A stretch of DNA of 64,000 nt, from contig DDXB01000041.1 of the NCBI GenBank assembly GCA_002347405.1, positions 18,859 to 82,858 of the forward strand. The letters run 5' to 3'. Made by a program: the position numbers and the translations under genes. Below the pieces are notes generated by a model that did no database searches, was not told where the DNA came from, and saw only the letters and a program-made list of their open reading frames with translations. Numbering within the stretch: the first letter of the stretch is position 1; every line of letters starts with the position of its first letter. This document shows, piece by piece, positions 52,593 through 60,503 of the stretch. The stretch is from Rhodocyclaceae bacterium UBA2271. GTDB lineage: Bacteria > Pseudomonadota > Gammaproteobacteria > Burkholderiales > Rhodocyclaceae.

Positions 52593-54914
52593 CTACTCGG
52601 ACTGCTCCGGTACCAGCACTTCGCGCCCGCCAGCGCCATTCATCGGCGAGACGAGGCCGGCCTTCTCCATTGCCTCGATCATGCGCGCGGCGCGGTTGTA
52701 GCCGATTCTCAGGTGACGTTGCACCAGCGAGATCGACGGGCGGCGCGTTTTCAGCACCACCTCGACTGCCTGGTCGTACATTGGATCGGCTTCGACATCA
52801 CCACCATCAACCCCCGCCTCGGCGGTTTCACTGGGCGGTGACGCCAGCACGTCGAAGACGAATTCCGGCCGGCCGACCTTGCGCAGGTGCTCGACGACGC
52901 GATGCACTTCGTCGTCGGCGACATAGGCGCCATGCACGCGGGTTGGCAAGCCTGTGCCGGGCGCGAGGTAGAGCATGTCGCCCTGCCCCAGCAATGCCTC
53001 GGCCCCCATCTGATCAAGGATGGTGCGCGAATCGATCTTGCTGGAAACCTGAAAGGAGATGCGGGTCGGAATGTTGGCCTTGATCAGGCCGGTGATGACA
53101 TCGACGCTCGGCCGCTGCGTGGCGAGGATCAGGTGGATGCCGGAGGCGCGGGCTTTCTGAGCAAGACGGGCGATCAATTCCTCGACTTTTTTACCCACCA
53201 CCATCATCAGGTCGGCCAGTTCGTCGATGACGACGACGATGAAAGGCATGGTCTGGAGCGGCGGCACCCCAGCTTCGGAATCACCCGGCAAAGCCAGTGG
53301 ATCGGGGATCGGCGTGCCGGCCTTTTCGGCCTCGCGCACCTTGCTGTTGAAGCTGCTCAGGTTGCGCACACCCATTGCACTCATCAGCTTGTAGCGGCGC
53401 TCCATCTCGCCGACGCACCAGTGCAGCGCATTGGCAGCCTTGTTCATGTCGGTAACCACCGGCGCCAGCAGATGGGGAATGCCTTCGTAGACGGACAATT
53501 CCAGCATCTTCGGGTCGACCAGGATCATCCGCACGTCCTTCGGCTCGGATTTGTAGAGCAGCGACAGGATCATCGCATTGATGCCGACCGACTTGCCGGA
53601 CCCGGTGGTTCCGGCCACCAGCAGGTGCGGCATCTTGGCGAGGTCAGTGACCACCGGCTGGCCGGCAATGTCCTTGCCCAGCGCCAGCGTCAGATGGGAA
53701 TGCATGTCGTGATAGACACGCGCACCGAGGATTTCCGAGAGCCGCACGTTCTGCCGGCGCGGGTTGGGCAGTTCGAGCGCCATGCAGGACTTGCCCGGCA
53801 CGGTCTCGACGACGCGGATGCTGATCAGCGACAGCGCCCGGGCCAGATCCTTGGCCAGACCGACCACGGTGGCGCCCTTGACGCCGACGGCCGGATCGAT
53901 TTCGTAGCGCGTGACGACCGGCCCGGGGTGGGCGGAGGTGACCTGTACCTGCACACCGAAATCGGCCAGCTTTCTTTCGATCAGGCGCGAGATGAATTCG
54001 AGGGTTTCGGCGCTCGGCAGTTCCTCGTTGCTGTGTTGGGCCTCGTCGAGCAGATGCAGCGGAGGTAGTGCTTCGCCGGGCGCGTCGAAAAACAGCGGCG
54101 TCTGGCGCTCTTTCTCGATGCGCACCTCGGCCTTTTTCGCCAGGGGAATCTCCAGATCGACCGGTTCGATGCGGATCGGCGGGGGAGGATTATCCTCGAA
54201 CTTCTTGCGTTCGACAGCCACCACGGCTTCGCGTTGCTCGGCCAGCACACGGCCATAGCGACGATCCTGCCAGCGGTCCCAGAGCGCAATGGCGCCAAAC
54301 CATGACACTTCGAGCAGGGCACCGAATTTCTCGGCTGCCCACAGCCAGGACAGGCCGGTGGCCAAACCCCAGCCCACCATCACCAGCATCAGCAGAATCA
54401 GGGTGCCACCGGTAAAACCCAGAAAAGTGGCAGTCAGCCGGCTGACTTCATAGCCCAGCATACCGCCGGGGGCCAGCGGCAGGGGCGTCGCCAGGCTCCA
54501 GAAACGCATCGCCTCCAGACCGCAACTGGCAACCAGCAGGACGACAAAACCCGTCAGGGCGATGAACAGCGGACGCCGGTCGTCGCCGAACAGGCGGCTG
54601 AGGCGGTGATAGCCCGTCACCACCAACAACAGGAGCAGCACCACCCACCACCAGGCGGAAAGTCCGAACAGATAGAGCAGCAGATCGGCAAGCCAGGCGC
54701 CGAAGCGTCCGCCCGGATTACCTATGGATTCAACCTCGGCGGCGCGCGACCAGCCGGGATCGGCACGGTCGTAACCCCAGAGAATCAGCGCGAGATACAG
54801 GCCAAGGGCAGCGACGACCAGCCAGCGCGCCTCATGCACCAGCGCGGCAATGCGCTCGGGCAGTGGTCGGGCGGAATGGCCCCTTTGCGACATGGAAAGC
54901 GAAGCGTAGGACAT
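52593..54914 (-). CDS. ftsK: DNA translocase FtsK
   Basis: The product is about 773 residues from ATG 54914; alternative ATGs at 54962 and 54893 cannot be excluded. FtsK anchors at the division septum and pumps chromosomal DNA. Parts in order: four N-terminal membrane helices, a linker, the alpha/beta RecA-like motor with Walker A GTTGSGKSVGINAMI and Walker B FIVVVIDELADLMM, and a C-terminal gamma winged helix (DQAVEVVLKTRRPSISLVQR, IGYNRAARMIEAMEKAGL) that reads KOPS sequences. The linker is short, as in SpoIIIE-like forms of betaproteobacteria. It is divergent from trxB. Confidence 0.96.
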   Translation of the reverse strand: MSYASLSMSQRGHSARPLPERIAALVHEARWLVVAALGLYLALILWGYDRADPGWSRAAEVESIGNPGGRFGAWLADLLLYLFGLSAWWWVVLLLLLVVTGYHRLSRLFGDDRRPLFIALTGFVVLLVASCGLEAMRFWSLATPLPLAPGGMLGYEVSRLTATFLGFTGGTLILLMLVMVGWGLATGLSWLWAAEKFGALLEVSWFGAIALWDRWQDRRYGRVLAEQREAVVAVERKKFEDNPPPPIRIEPVDLEIPLAKKAEVRIEKERQTPLFFDAPGEALPPLHLLDEAQHSNEELPSAETLEFISRLIERKLADFGVQVQVTSAHPGPVVTRYEIDPAVGVKGATVVGLAKDLARALSLISIRVVETVPGKSCMALELPNPRRQNVRLSEILGARVYHDMHSHLTLALGKDIAGQPVVTDLAKMPHLLVAGTTGSGKSVGINAMILSLLYKSEPKDVRMILVDPKMLELSVYEGIPHLLAPVVTDMNKAANALHWCVGEMERRYKLMSAMGVRNLSSFNSKVREAEKAGTPIPDPLALPGDSEAGVPPLQTMPFIVVVIDELADLMMVVGKKVEELIARLAQKARASGIHLILATQRPSVDVITGLIKANIPTRISFQVSSKIDSRTILDQMGAEALLGQGDMLYLAPGTGLPTRVHGAYVADDEVHRVVEHLRKVGRPEFVFDVLASPPSETAEAGVDGGDVEADPMYDQAVEVVLKTRRPSISLVQRHLRIGYNRAARMIEAMEKAGLVSPMNGAGGREVLVPEQSE

Positions 54915-55115
54915 CGGCGGATTTCCGGACGGTATGAGACTGTTGGGATTTTCGCGCGGCATTTGTCCACTGATCGCCGAAACAGGGAAACATTCCCCCC
55001 CTAGACAATTTTTTCACCTGATTGCCGGCCATGCAGGCCCTTGATGTGCGGACGCTCGGTGCCTTGATGGTGGCCCGGTATAATCCTTCCCATCTTTCCC
55101 GCAAGGATCCTCACG

Positions 55116-56069
55116 ATGCCCGCTCGTCACGCCAAACTATTGATTCTCGGTTCCGGCCCTGCCGGTTATACCGCCGCCGTCTATGCTGCCCGCGCCAACC
55201 TGAGCCCTGTGCTCATCACCGGCATGGCCCAGGGCGGCCAGCTGATGACGACCACAGATGTCGACAACTGGCCGGCCGACGCCGATGGCGTGCAGGGTCC
55301 CGATCTGATGACACGTTTCGAGAAGCACGCCCTGCGCTTCAACACCGAGATGATCTTCGACCATATCCACACCGCCAAGCTGACCGAACGGCCGCTGCGG
55401 CTGATTGGCGATTCCGGTGAATACACCTGCGACGCGTTGATCATCGCCACCGGCGCTTCGGCGCAGTATCTCGGCCTGCCCTCGGAAGAAAAGTTCTCCG
55501 GCAAGGGCGTTTCGGCCTGCGCCACCTGTGACGGTTTCTTCTACAAAAAACAGGCGGTCGCGGTCATCGGCGGCGGCAATACGGCGATGGAAGAAGCGCT
55601 GTATCTGGCCAACATCGCCAGCCATGTGACGCTGGTACATCGTCGCGACAAGTTGCGCGGCGAAAAAATCATTCAGGACAAGGTTTTCGAGAAGGAGAAG
55701 GCTGGCAAGATCACCATCAAGTGGGATTGCGTGCTTGACGAAGTGCTCGGCGACAAGACCGGCGTGACCGGCATGCGCATCAAGAATGTCAAAACGAATG
55801 CGACTGAAGAGATTGCCCTGATGGGCGTGTTCATCGCCATCGGCCACAAGCCGAATACCGACATTTTTGCCGGCCAGTTGAAGATGGAAAACGGTTATAT
55901 CGTCACCCAGTGTGGCCGCGAAGGCAACGCCACCGCCACCAGCGTACCGGGCGTGTTCGCCGCCGGCGATGTGCAGGACCGCATCTACAAGCAAGCCGTC
56001 ACCTCCGCCGCGACTGGCTGCCAGGCCGCCCTCGACGCCGAAAAATACCTGGACGACCTGGAAAGTTAA
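55116..56069 (+). CDS. trxB: Thioredoxin reductase
   Basis: The 317-residue low-molecular-weight enzyme uses NADPH to reduce thioredoxin. It has the FAD site LLILGSGPAGYTAAVYAARA, the NADPH site VAVIGGGNTAMEEALYLANI, the active disulfide C135-A-T-C138 in ACATCDGFFYKK, and the second FAD motif GVFAAGDVQDRIYKQAVTSA. AAGGA precedes ATG 55116. A trxB gene divergent from ftsK with smr downstream is the common betaproteobacterial arrangement. The tandem family D repeat starts directly after its stop. Confidence 0.97.
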   Translation: MPARHAKLLILGSGPAGYTAAVYAARANLSPVLITGMAQGGQLMTTTDVDNWPADADGVQGPDLMTRFEKHALRFNTEMIFDHIHTAKLTERPLRLIGDSGEYTCDALIIATGASAQYLGLPSEEKFSGKGVSACATCDGFFYKKQAVAVIGGGNTAMEEALYLANIASHVTLVHRRDKLRGEKIIQDKVFEKEKAGKITIKWDCVLDEVLGDKTGVTGMRIKNVKTNATEEIALMGVFIAIGHKPNTDIFAGQLKMENGYIVTQCGREGNATATSVPGVFAAGDVQDRIYKQAVTSAATGCQAALDAEKYLDDLES

Positions 56070-56242
56070 TGGCCCCCCACGCTCGCAAATTCAGCTCGCT
56101 GCCCCTCACCGGGGGGCGCACGCCCTCTTGGGGCGGCCCGGCGAGGGCGTGATTTTCATGACCCCCCACGCTCGCAAATTCAGCTCGCTGCCCCCCACCG
56201 GGGGGCGCACGCCCTCTTGGGGCGGCCCGGCGAGGGCGTGAC
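56070..56242. repeat. Tandem pair of family D repeats
   Basis: Two units of about 80 bp (56074-56152 and 56162-56241) are nearly identical: CCCCCCACGCTCGCAAATTC, AGCTCGCTGCCCC, CCGGGGGGCGCACGCCC, CTTGGGGCGGCCCGGCGAGG, then GCGTGA. They are separated by about 9 bp (TTTTCATGA). They fill the trxB-smr spacer exactly, and the final GAGGGCGTGAC provides the only ribosome-site-like sequence before smr. Confidence 0.9.
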
Positions 56243-56788
56243 ATGCCTCGCAGGACGCTCGATGCCGAATCGCGCGCCCTGTTTGAGGCGGCGGTCGCTG
56301 ACGCCATTCCCCTGGCCGTCGAGCGCATCCATCACGAACCACCGCCGCCCCTGCCGATACCGCGCCAGCGTGAGCGCGATGAGCGCGCCGCCCTGACCGA
56401 ATCGCTGTCGGACGTCGATCTGCTCGATCTTCACCTCGAAGGGGGCGATGAGGCGACCTTCCTCAAGCCGGGCATGGCACCGATGGTGCTCAAGGACCTG
56501 AGGCGCGGACGCTGGGTGGTACAGAGCCATCTCGACCTGCATGGCCTGCACCGCAACGAGGCGCGCCAGCAGGTGGCGATCTTTCTCGCCGAATGCCTCG
56601 CCCGCGACCACCGCTGCGTACGAATCGTACATGGCAAGGGTCACGGCTCGCCGGGACGCATCCCCGTGCTGAAACGGCTGGTGCTGGGCTGGCTGACGCA
56701 GCGCCAGGAAGTGCTCGCCTACTGCCAGGCACGCACCGTCGAAGGCGGTGCCGGCGCGGTGCTGGTGTTGTTGCAAGGCAAACGCTGA
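56243..56788 (+). CDS. Smr-domain protein
   Basis: The 181-residue product ends in a Smr domain, the small MutS2-related fold with nuclease or RNA-binding activity. Marks are VVQSHLDLHGLHRNEARQQV (LDLHG motif) and RCVRIVHGKGHGSPGRIPVL (HGKG motif), then the GAGAVLVLLQ tail. A charged N-terminal extension of about 90 residues resembles YdaL/SmrA-type proteins. Smr proteins of this kind cut mRNA at stalled ribosomes in E. coli (SmrB); whether this one does is unknown. It is followed without a gap by trhP. Confidence 0.9.
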   Translation: MPRRTLDAESRALFEAAVADAIPLAVERIHHEPPPPLPIPRQRERDERAALTESLSDVDLLDLHLEGGDEATFLKPGMAPMVLKDLRRGRWVVQSHLDLHGLHRNEARQQVAIFLAECLARDHRCVRIVHGKGHGSPGRIPVLKRLVLGWLTQRQEVLAYCQARTVEGGAGAVLVLLQGKR

Positions 56789-58075
56789 ATGGCTTTACCC
56801 GAACTTCTCGCCCCCGCCGGCAGCCTGCGCATGGCGGCAACCGCGCTTGATTTCGGCGCCTCGGCCATCTACGCCGGACAACCCCGTTACAGCCTGCGCG
56901 TACGCAATAACGAGTTCGGGAAAATCGAAAAGCTCGCGGCCGGCATCGACCTCGTACACCAGCACGGCGGCAAGCTCTACGTCGTCAGCAACATCTACCC
57001 CCACAACGCCAAGCTCAAGACCTACCTCGCCGACATGGCGCCGGTGGTGGCGCTGCAGCCCGACGCACTGATCATGGCCGATCCCGGCCTGATGCTGATG
57101 GTTCGCGAAGCCTGGCCGGACATGCCGATCCATCTTTCGGTGCAGGCGAATACCGTGAACTACGCAGCGGTCAAATTCTGGCGCTCGCTGGGCGTGGCCC
57201 GCGTCATCCTGTCCCGCGAGTTGTCGCTCGACGAGATCGCCGAAATCCGTCAGGAATGTCCGGACATCGAACTGGAAGTGTTCGTCCATGGCGCACTCTG
57301 TGTTGCCTATTCCGGCCGCTGCCTGTTGTCCGGTTATTTCAACCACCGCGACCCGAATCAGGGCAGTTGCACCAACTCCTGCCGCTGGGAGTATGACGTC
57401 AAGACCGCCGCCGAAAATCCGGCCGGCGATGTCTATCTGCTCGAAGAGGCTACCCGCCCCGGCGAACTGATGCCCATCGAAGAGGACGAGCACGGCACCT
57501 ACATCCTCAACTCGAAGGACCTGCGCGCCATCGAGTACGTCGAGCGCCTGGTGGAAATCGGCATCAATTCGCTGAAAATCGAGGGACGCACCAAGTCGGC
57601 CTATTACGTTGCCTGCAGTTGCCAGGCCTACCGGCGCGCCATCGATGACGCCGTCGCCGGCCGGCCCTTCAATCCGGAACTGGTCGGCGAACTCGCCGGC
57701 CTCGCCAATCGCGGCTATACCGCCGGCTTTTACGAACGCCATCCCGACCGCGAATACCAGAATTATCTCAGCGGTCTATCGCAGACGGGCAGCCGGTTGT
57801 ACGTCGGGGATGTGATCGCCTATCGGCCCGATGGCCTGGCGGAAATCGAGGTGAAAAACCGCTTCGCGGTCGGCGACCAGCTGGAATTGATCCACCCCGC
57901 CGGCAACAGCACGCTGCGCGTCGCGCACATGCATAAAGTCGGCGCTGACGGGACGGCGTCAGCCGTCACCACCGCGCCCGGCAGCGGCCATCGCGTCCTG
58001 ATCCCGCTACCCGCGGAAAAACAAGGTGCCTTTCTCGCCCGCCTGCTCAGTGGCCAGAAAACGCCAGACGACTGA
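56789..58075 (+). CDS. trhP: U32-family tRNA hydroxylation protein TrhP (YegQ)
   Basis: The 428-residue protein belongs to the peptidase U32 family. The YegQ/TrhP branch is needed for prephenate-dependent hydroxylation of wobble uridine 34 in tRNAs that carry cmo5U-type marks. Family features are LLAPAGSLRMAATALDFGAS, YSLRVRNNEFG and the cysteine-rich core VFVHGALCVAYSGRCLLSGY, then NQGSCTNSCRWEY, which supplies iron-sulfur ligands. NSKDLRAIEYVERLVEIGIN and LKIEGRTKSAYYVA follow. The C-terminal beta domain is present. Its ATG follows the smr stop directly, so translation is coupled. Confidence 0.92.
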   Translation: MALPELLAPAGSLRMAATALDFGASAIYAGQPRYSLRVRNNEFGKIEKLAAGIDLVHQHGGKLYVVSNIYPHNAKLKTYLADMAPVVALQPDALIMADPGLMLMVREAWPDMPIHLSVQANTVNYAAVKFWRSLGVARVILSRELSLDEIAEIRQECPDIELEVFVHGALCVAYSGRCLLSGYFNHRDPNQGSCTNSCRWEYDVKTAAENPAGDVYLLEEATRPGELMPIEEDEHGTYILNSKDLRAIEYVERLVEIGINSLKIEGRTKSAYYVACSCQAYRRAIDDAVAGRPFNPELVGELAGLANRGYTAGFYERHPDREYQNYLSGLSQTGSRLYVGDVIAYRPDGLAEIEVKNRFAVGDQLELIHPAGNSTLRVAHMHKVGADGTASAVTTAPGSGHRVLIPLPAEKQGAFLARLLSGQKTPDD

Positions 58076-58153
58076 TAACGCGCACAGCGCGCCAATGAGT
58101 CACCCCCTTCCGTGTAAGGGGGGCGGGGGGATGGGGCCATAATTTGCCGCAAA

Positions 58154-58190
58154 GCGGCGATCTGACCGTCAACGACGGTCAGATCGCCGC
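58154..58190 (-). terminator. 17-bp perfect hairpin at the 3' end of glnB
   Basis: GCGGCGATCTGACCGTC, loop AAC, exact complement. It overlaps the last codons of glnB and is followed on the minus strand by TTTG. It also lies after trhP on the plus strand, so it may serve both. Confidence 0.8.
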
Positions 58191-58517
58191 TTCGTCGGTC
58201 TCGCCGGTGCGGATGCGCACGATCTGTTCGATCGGCATGACAAAAATCTTGCCGTCGCCAATCTTGCCGGTCCGCGCGGCCTTGATGATGGCCTCGATCG
58301 CCGTTTCAACCATGCTCTCGGCGATCACCAGTTCGACCTTGATCTTCGGCAGGAAATCGACGACGTATTCGGCGCCGCGATAGAGCTCGGTATGCCCCTT
58401 CTGGCGACCAAAGCCCTTGACCTCGGTGACGGTCAGGCCGGTCACGCCGACCTCGGACAGCGCTTCGCGGACTTCGTCAAGCTTGAAGGGCTTGATGATG
58501 GCTTCGATCTTTTTCAT
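58179..58517 (-). CDS. glnB: Nitrogen regulatory protein PII
   Basis: The 112-residue trimeric signal protein senses ATP/ADP and 2-oxoglutarate. Uridylylation at Tyr51 reports nitrogen shortage and controls GlnE (19231-21942) and NtrB. The T-loop GHTELYRGAEYVVDFLPKIK is exact, as are the B-loop TGKIGDGKIFVMPIEQIVRI and the N-terminus MKKIEAIIKPFKLDEVREAL. AGGAGC precedes the start. It lies 16 bp downstream of nadE on the same strand, an association typical of betaproteobacteria, where PII can be linked to glutamine-dependent NAD synthetase. Confidence 0.98.
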   Translation of the reverse strand: MKKIEAIIKPFKLDEVREALSEVGVTGLTVTEVKGFGRQKGHTELYRGAEYVVDFLPKIKVELVIAESMVETAIEAIIKAARTGKIGDGKIFVMPIEQIVRIRTGETDEAAI

Positions 58518-58533
58518 TGATTGAGCTCCTGGG

Positions 58534-60252
58534 TCAGTTCCATTCGTCGGGATAGCGGGATGTTATCGGATAACGCCAGTCCTTGCCGAAGGCGCGCCGG
58601 CTGACACGGATGCCCGGCGGTGCCTGGCGGCGCTTGTACTCACTGCGTTTGAGCAACGTCACGACGCGACGCACATCGGCCTCGGGCAGGCCGCCGGCGA
58701 TGATCTCCTTCGGGCTTAGGTCGCGCTCCATGTAGGCTTCGATGATCGCATCGAGCACGGCATAGGGCGGCAGGCTGTCCTGGTCGGTCTGGCCGGGCTT
58801 GAGTTCGGCCGAGGGCGCGCGTTCGATGATATTCGCCGGAATAACGCCCCCCCCGAAAACGCCGCTGTGCGGCGTCCTCCCCCCAGGGGGCCAAGAAACA
58901 TTTGGGGCGGTCCGGCATGTTTCTTGAGTAAGTGAGTTGCGATAGTTTGCCAACCGATAGACGAAGGTCTTGAACACATCCTTGATCACCGCAAAACCTC
59001 CGGCCATGTCGCCATAGAGCGTGGCGTAGCCAACCGCCATTTCACTCTTGTTGCCAGTGGTGAGCACCAATCGGCCAGTGCGATTGGAGATCGCCATCAG
59101 CAGCATGCCGCGAATGCGCGCCTGCAAGTTTTCGTCGGTGGTGTCCCAGGCCGGCTTCTCGCCCAAGGGGGCAAAAGTCGGCGCCAGCAGGACGGCGAAC
59201 TGTTCCATTGCCGCGGCAATCGGAATCTCGTCGTATTGCACACCGAGCCGCCGCACCATTTCGCGCGAATCGTCGAGGCTCATCTGCGCCGTCCATGGCG
59301 AAGGCATCATCACCGCGCGCACCTGTTCCGCTCCCAGCGCATCGACGGCGATGGCCAGCGTCAGGGCCGAGTCGATGCCGCCCGACAGGCCGATGAGGAC
59401 GCCGGGGAAACCATTCTTGCCGAGGTAGTCGCGCACGCCGAGTACCAAGGCCTCATACACCGTGGCCTCGATACTGCGCGCCGGCACCAGTTCGCCCGGC
59501 AGGACATGGCCGTCCTGAATTTCGACGATAACCAGTTGTTCGGCAAAGGCCGGCAACTGATGCGTGAGCCGCCCCGCGGCGTCGAGCGCGAACGAGGCGC
59601 CATCGAACACCAGTTCGTCCTGCCCACCCACCATGTTGGCGTAGATCGCGGCGAGGCCGGTTTCATGGACGCGTTTTTTCAGGGTCGCATGGCGGGTCGC
59701 CTGCTTGTTCATGTGGTAAGGCGAGGCATTCAGCACCAGCAGCACGGCGGCACCGGCTGCCCGCGCCAGTTGCGCCGGCTCCGGCTCCCAGACATCGGCG
59801 CAGATATTCACGCCGCAGCGCACGCCCTTGATCTCGAAGACGCCGGGCTCGGTACCGGCCTTGAAATAGCGCGCCTCGTCGAACACTTCATAAGTCGGCA
59901 GACGCCGCTTGCGGTAGGTGGTTTCAATGCGGCCGCCACGCAACAGGGAGGCGGCGTTGTAACGCGCCTTGTCGTGTGCCTCGGGATGACCGACCAGGAG
60001 CGCCAGTCCCGGCGCCAGCAAATTCGCCGCCGTCGCCAGCGCCGTCAATTCACTGGCGCAGGCACGATAAAAGTCCGGGCGCAACAACAAGTCTTCCGGC
60101 GGATAACCACAGAGCGCGAGCTCAGGTGTCAACAACAGCTCGGCGCCCTGCGCGTGTGCGCTCTGGGCAGCCGCGAGGATGCGCTGCGCATTGCCGGCGA
60201 CATCGCCGACCGTGCAGTTGATCTGGGCAATCGCAATTTTCAGTGTGGCCAT
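58534..60252 (-). CDS. nadE: Glutamine-dependent NAD+ synthetase, with repeat-derived insertion
   Basis: The 572-residue enzyme has an N-terminal nitrilase-type glutaminase (ELALCGYPPEDLLLRP, KRRLPTYEVFDEARYF, CGVNICADVWEP) that feeds ammonia to the C-terminal synthetase. The synthetase has the P-loop LIGLSGGIDSALTLAIAVDA, LTTGNKSEMAVGYATLYGDM and GGFAVIKDVFKTFVYRL. Residues about 442-470 (TCRTAPNVSWPPGGRTPH...GVFGGG) interrupt the conserved loop between YRNSLTQE and VIPANIIERAPSAELKPGQ. They are encoded by a family B repeat like that in trpE. A weaker family A match lies at 59174-59197. GAGGGT precedes the start. Confidence 0.95.
   Translation of the reverse strand: MATLKIAIAQINCTVGDVAGNAQRILAAAQSAHAQGAELLLTPELALCGYPPEDLLLRPDFYRACASELTALATAANLLAPGLALLVGHPEAHDKARYNAASLLRGGRIETTYRKRRLPTYEVFDEARYFKAGTEPGVFEIKGVRCGVNICADVWEPEPAQLARAAGAAVLLVLNASPYHMNKQATRHATLKKRVHETGLAAIYANMVGGQDELVFDGASFALDAAGRLTHQLPAFAEQLVIVEIQDGHVLPGELVPARSIEATVYEALVLGVRDYLGKNGFPGVLIGLSGGIDSALTLAIAVDALGAEQVRAVMMPSPWTAQMSLDDSREMVRRLGVQYDEIPIAAAMEQFAVLLAPTFAPLGEKPAWDTTDENLQARIRGMLLMAISNRTGRLVLTTGNKSEMAVGYATLYGDMAGGFAVIKDVFKTFVYRLANYRNSLTQETCRTAPNVSWPPGGRTPHSGVFGGGVIPANIIERAPSAELKPGQTDQDSLPPYAVLDAIIEAYMERDLSPKEIIAGGLPEADVRRVVTLLKRSEYKRRQAPPGIRVSRRAFGKDWRYPITSRYPDEWN
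58844..58927 (-). repeat. Family B repeat inside nadE
   Basis: On the minus strand: GCCGGACCGCCCCAAATG, CCCCTGGGGGGAGG, CGCCGCACAGCGGCGTTTTC and GGGGGGGG. It has the same blocks and order as the trpE insert at 28941-29026, read in a different frame. Confidence 0.85.
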
Positions 60253-60295
60253 ACCCTCACATTTCCCCGTTCAGAGGGCAGGTCTGCATGTCTCA

Positions 60296-60502
60296 TCAAC
60301 TCGCTTCGAAACCTGCGTCGTCGATGGCCGCGCACAGTGCAGCGCGTGCCACCTGGGCGGGATCGAAGTCCACTGTCGCCTGGCCCGGTTCCAGCACCAC
60401 CTCGACCTTTGCCACACCCGGCAGTTCGGTCAGCACTTTGGTGACGCTGGCCACGCAACCGCCACAGGACATGCCATCCACCTTGATCGTCGTTGTTTCC
60501 AT
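60296..60502 (-). CDS. copZ: CopZ-like heavy-metal chaperone
   Basis: The 68-residue ferredoxin-like HMA protein has the metal-binding loop VDGMSCGGCVASV (CxxC) and the usual ending DDAGFEAS. It carries Cu(I) to the P-type ATPase encoded directly upstream; only one base separates the copA stop from the copZ start. GAGGA precedes the ATG at 60502. Its small size and CGGC motif fit copper rather than mercury chaperones. Confidence 0.93.
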   Translation of the reverse strand: METTTIKVDGMSCGGCVASVTKVLTELPGVAKVEVVLEPGQATVDFDPAQVARAALCAAIDDAGFEAS

Positions 60503-60503
60503 T

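Noticed and set aside
56070..56242. CRISPR-like array from two direct repeats.
   Set aside because: Only two units of about 80 bp with a 9-bp gap, no spacers and no cas genes; it belongs to the interspersed family D.
59174..59197. Family A core inside nadE.
   Set aside because: Three mismatches in 24 bases, and the residues fit a plausible native NadE sequence; too weak to list as a separate feature.
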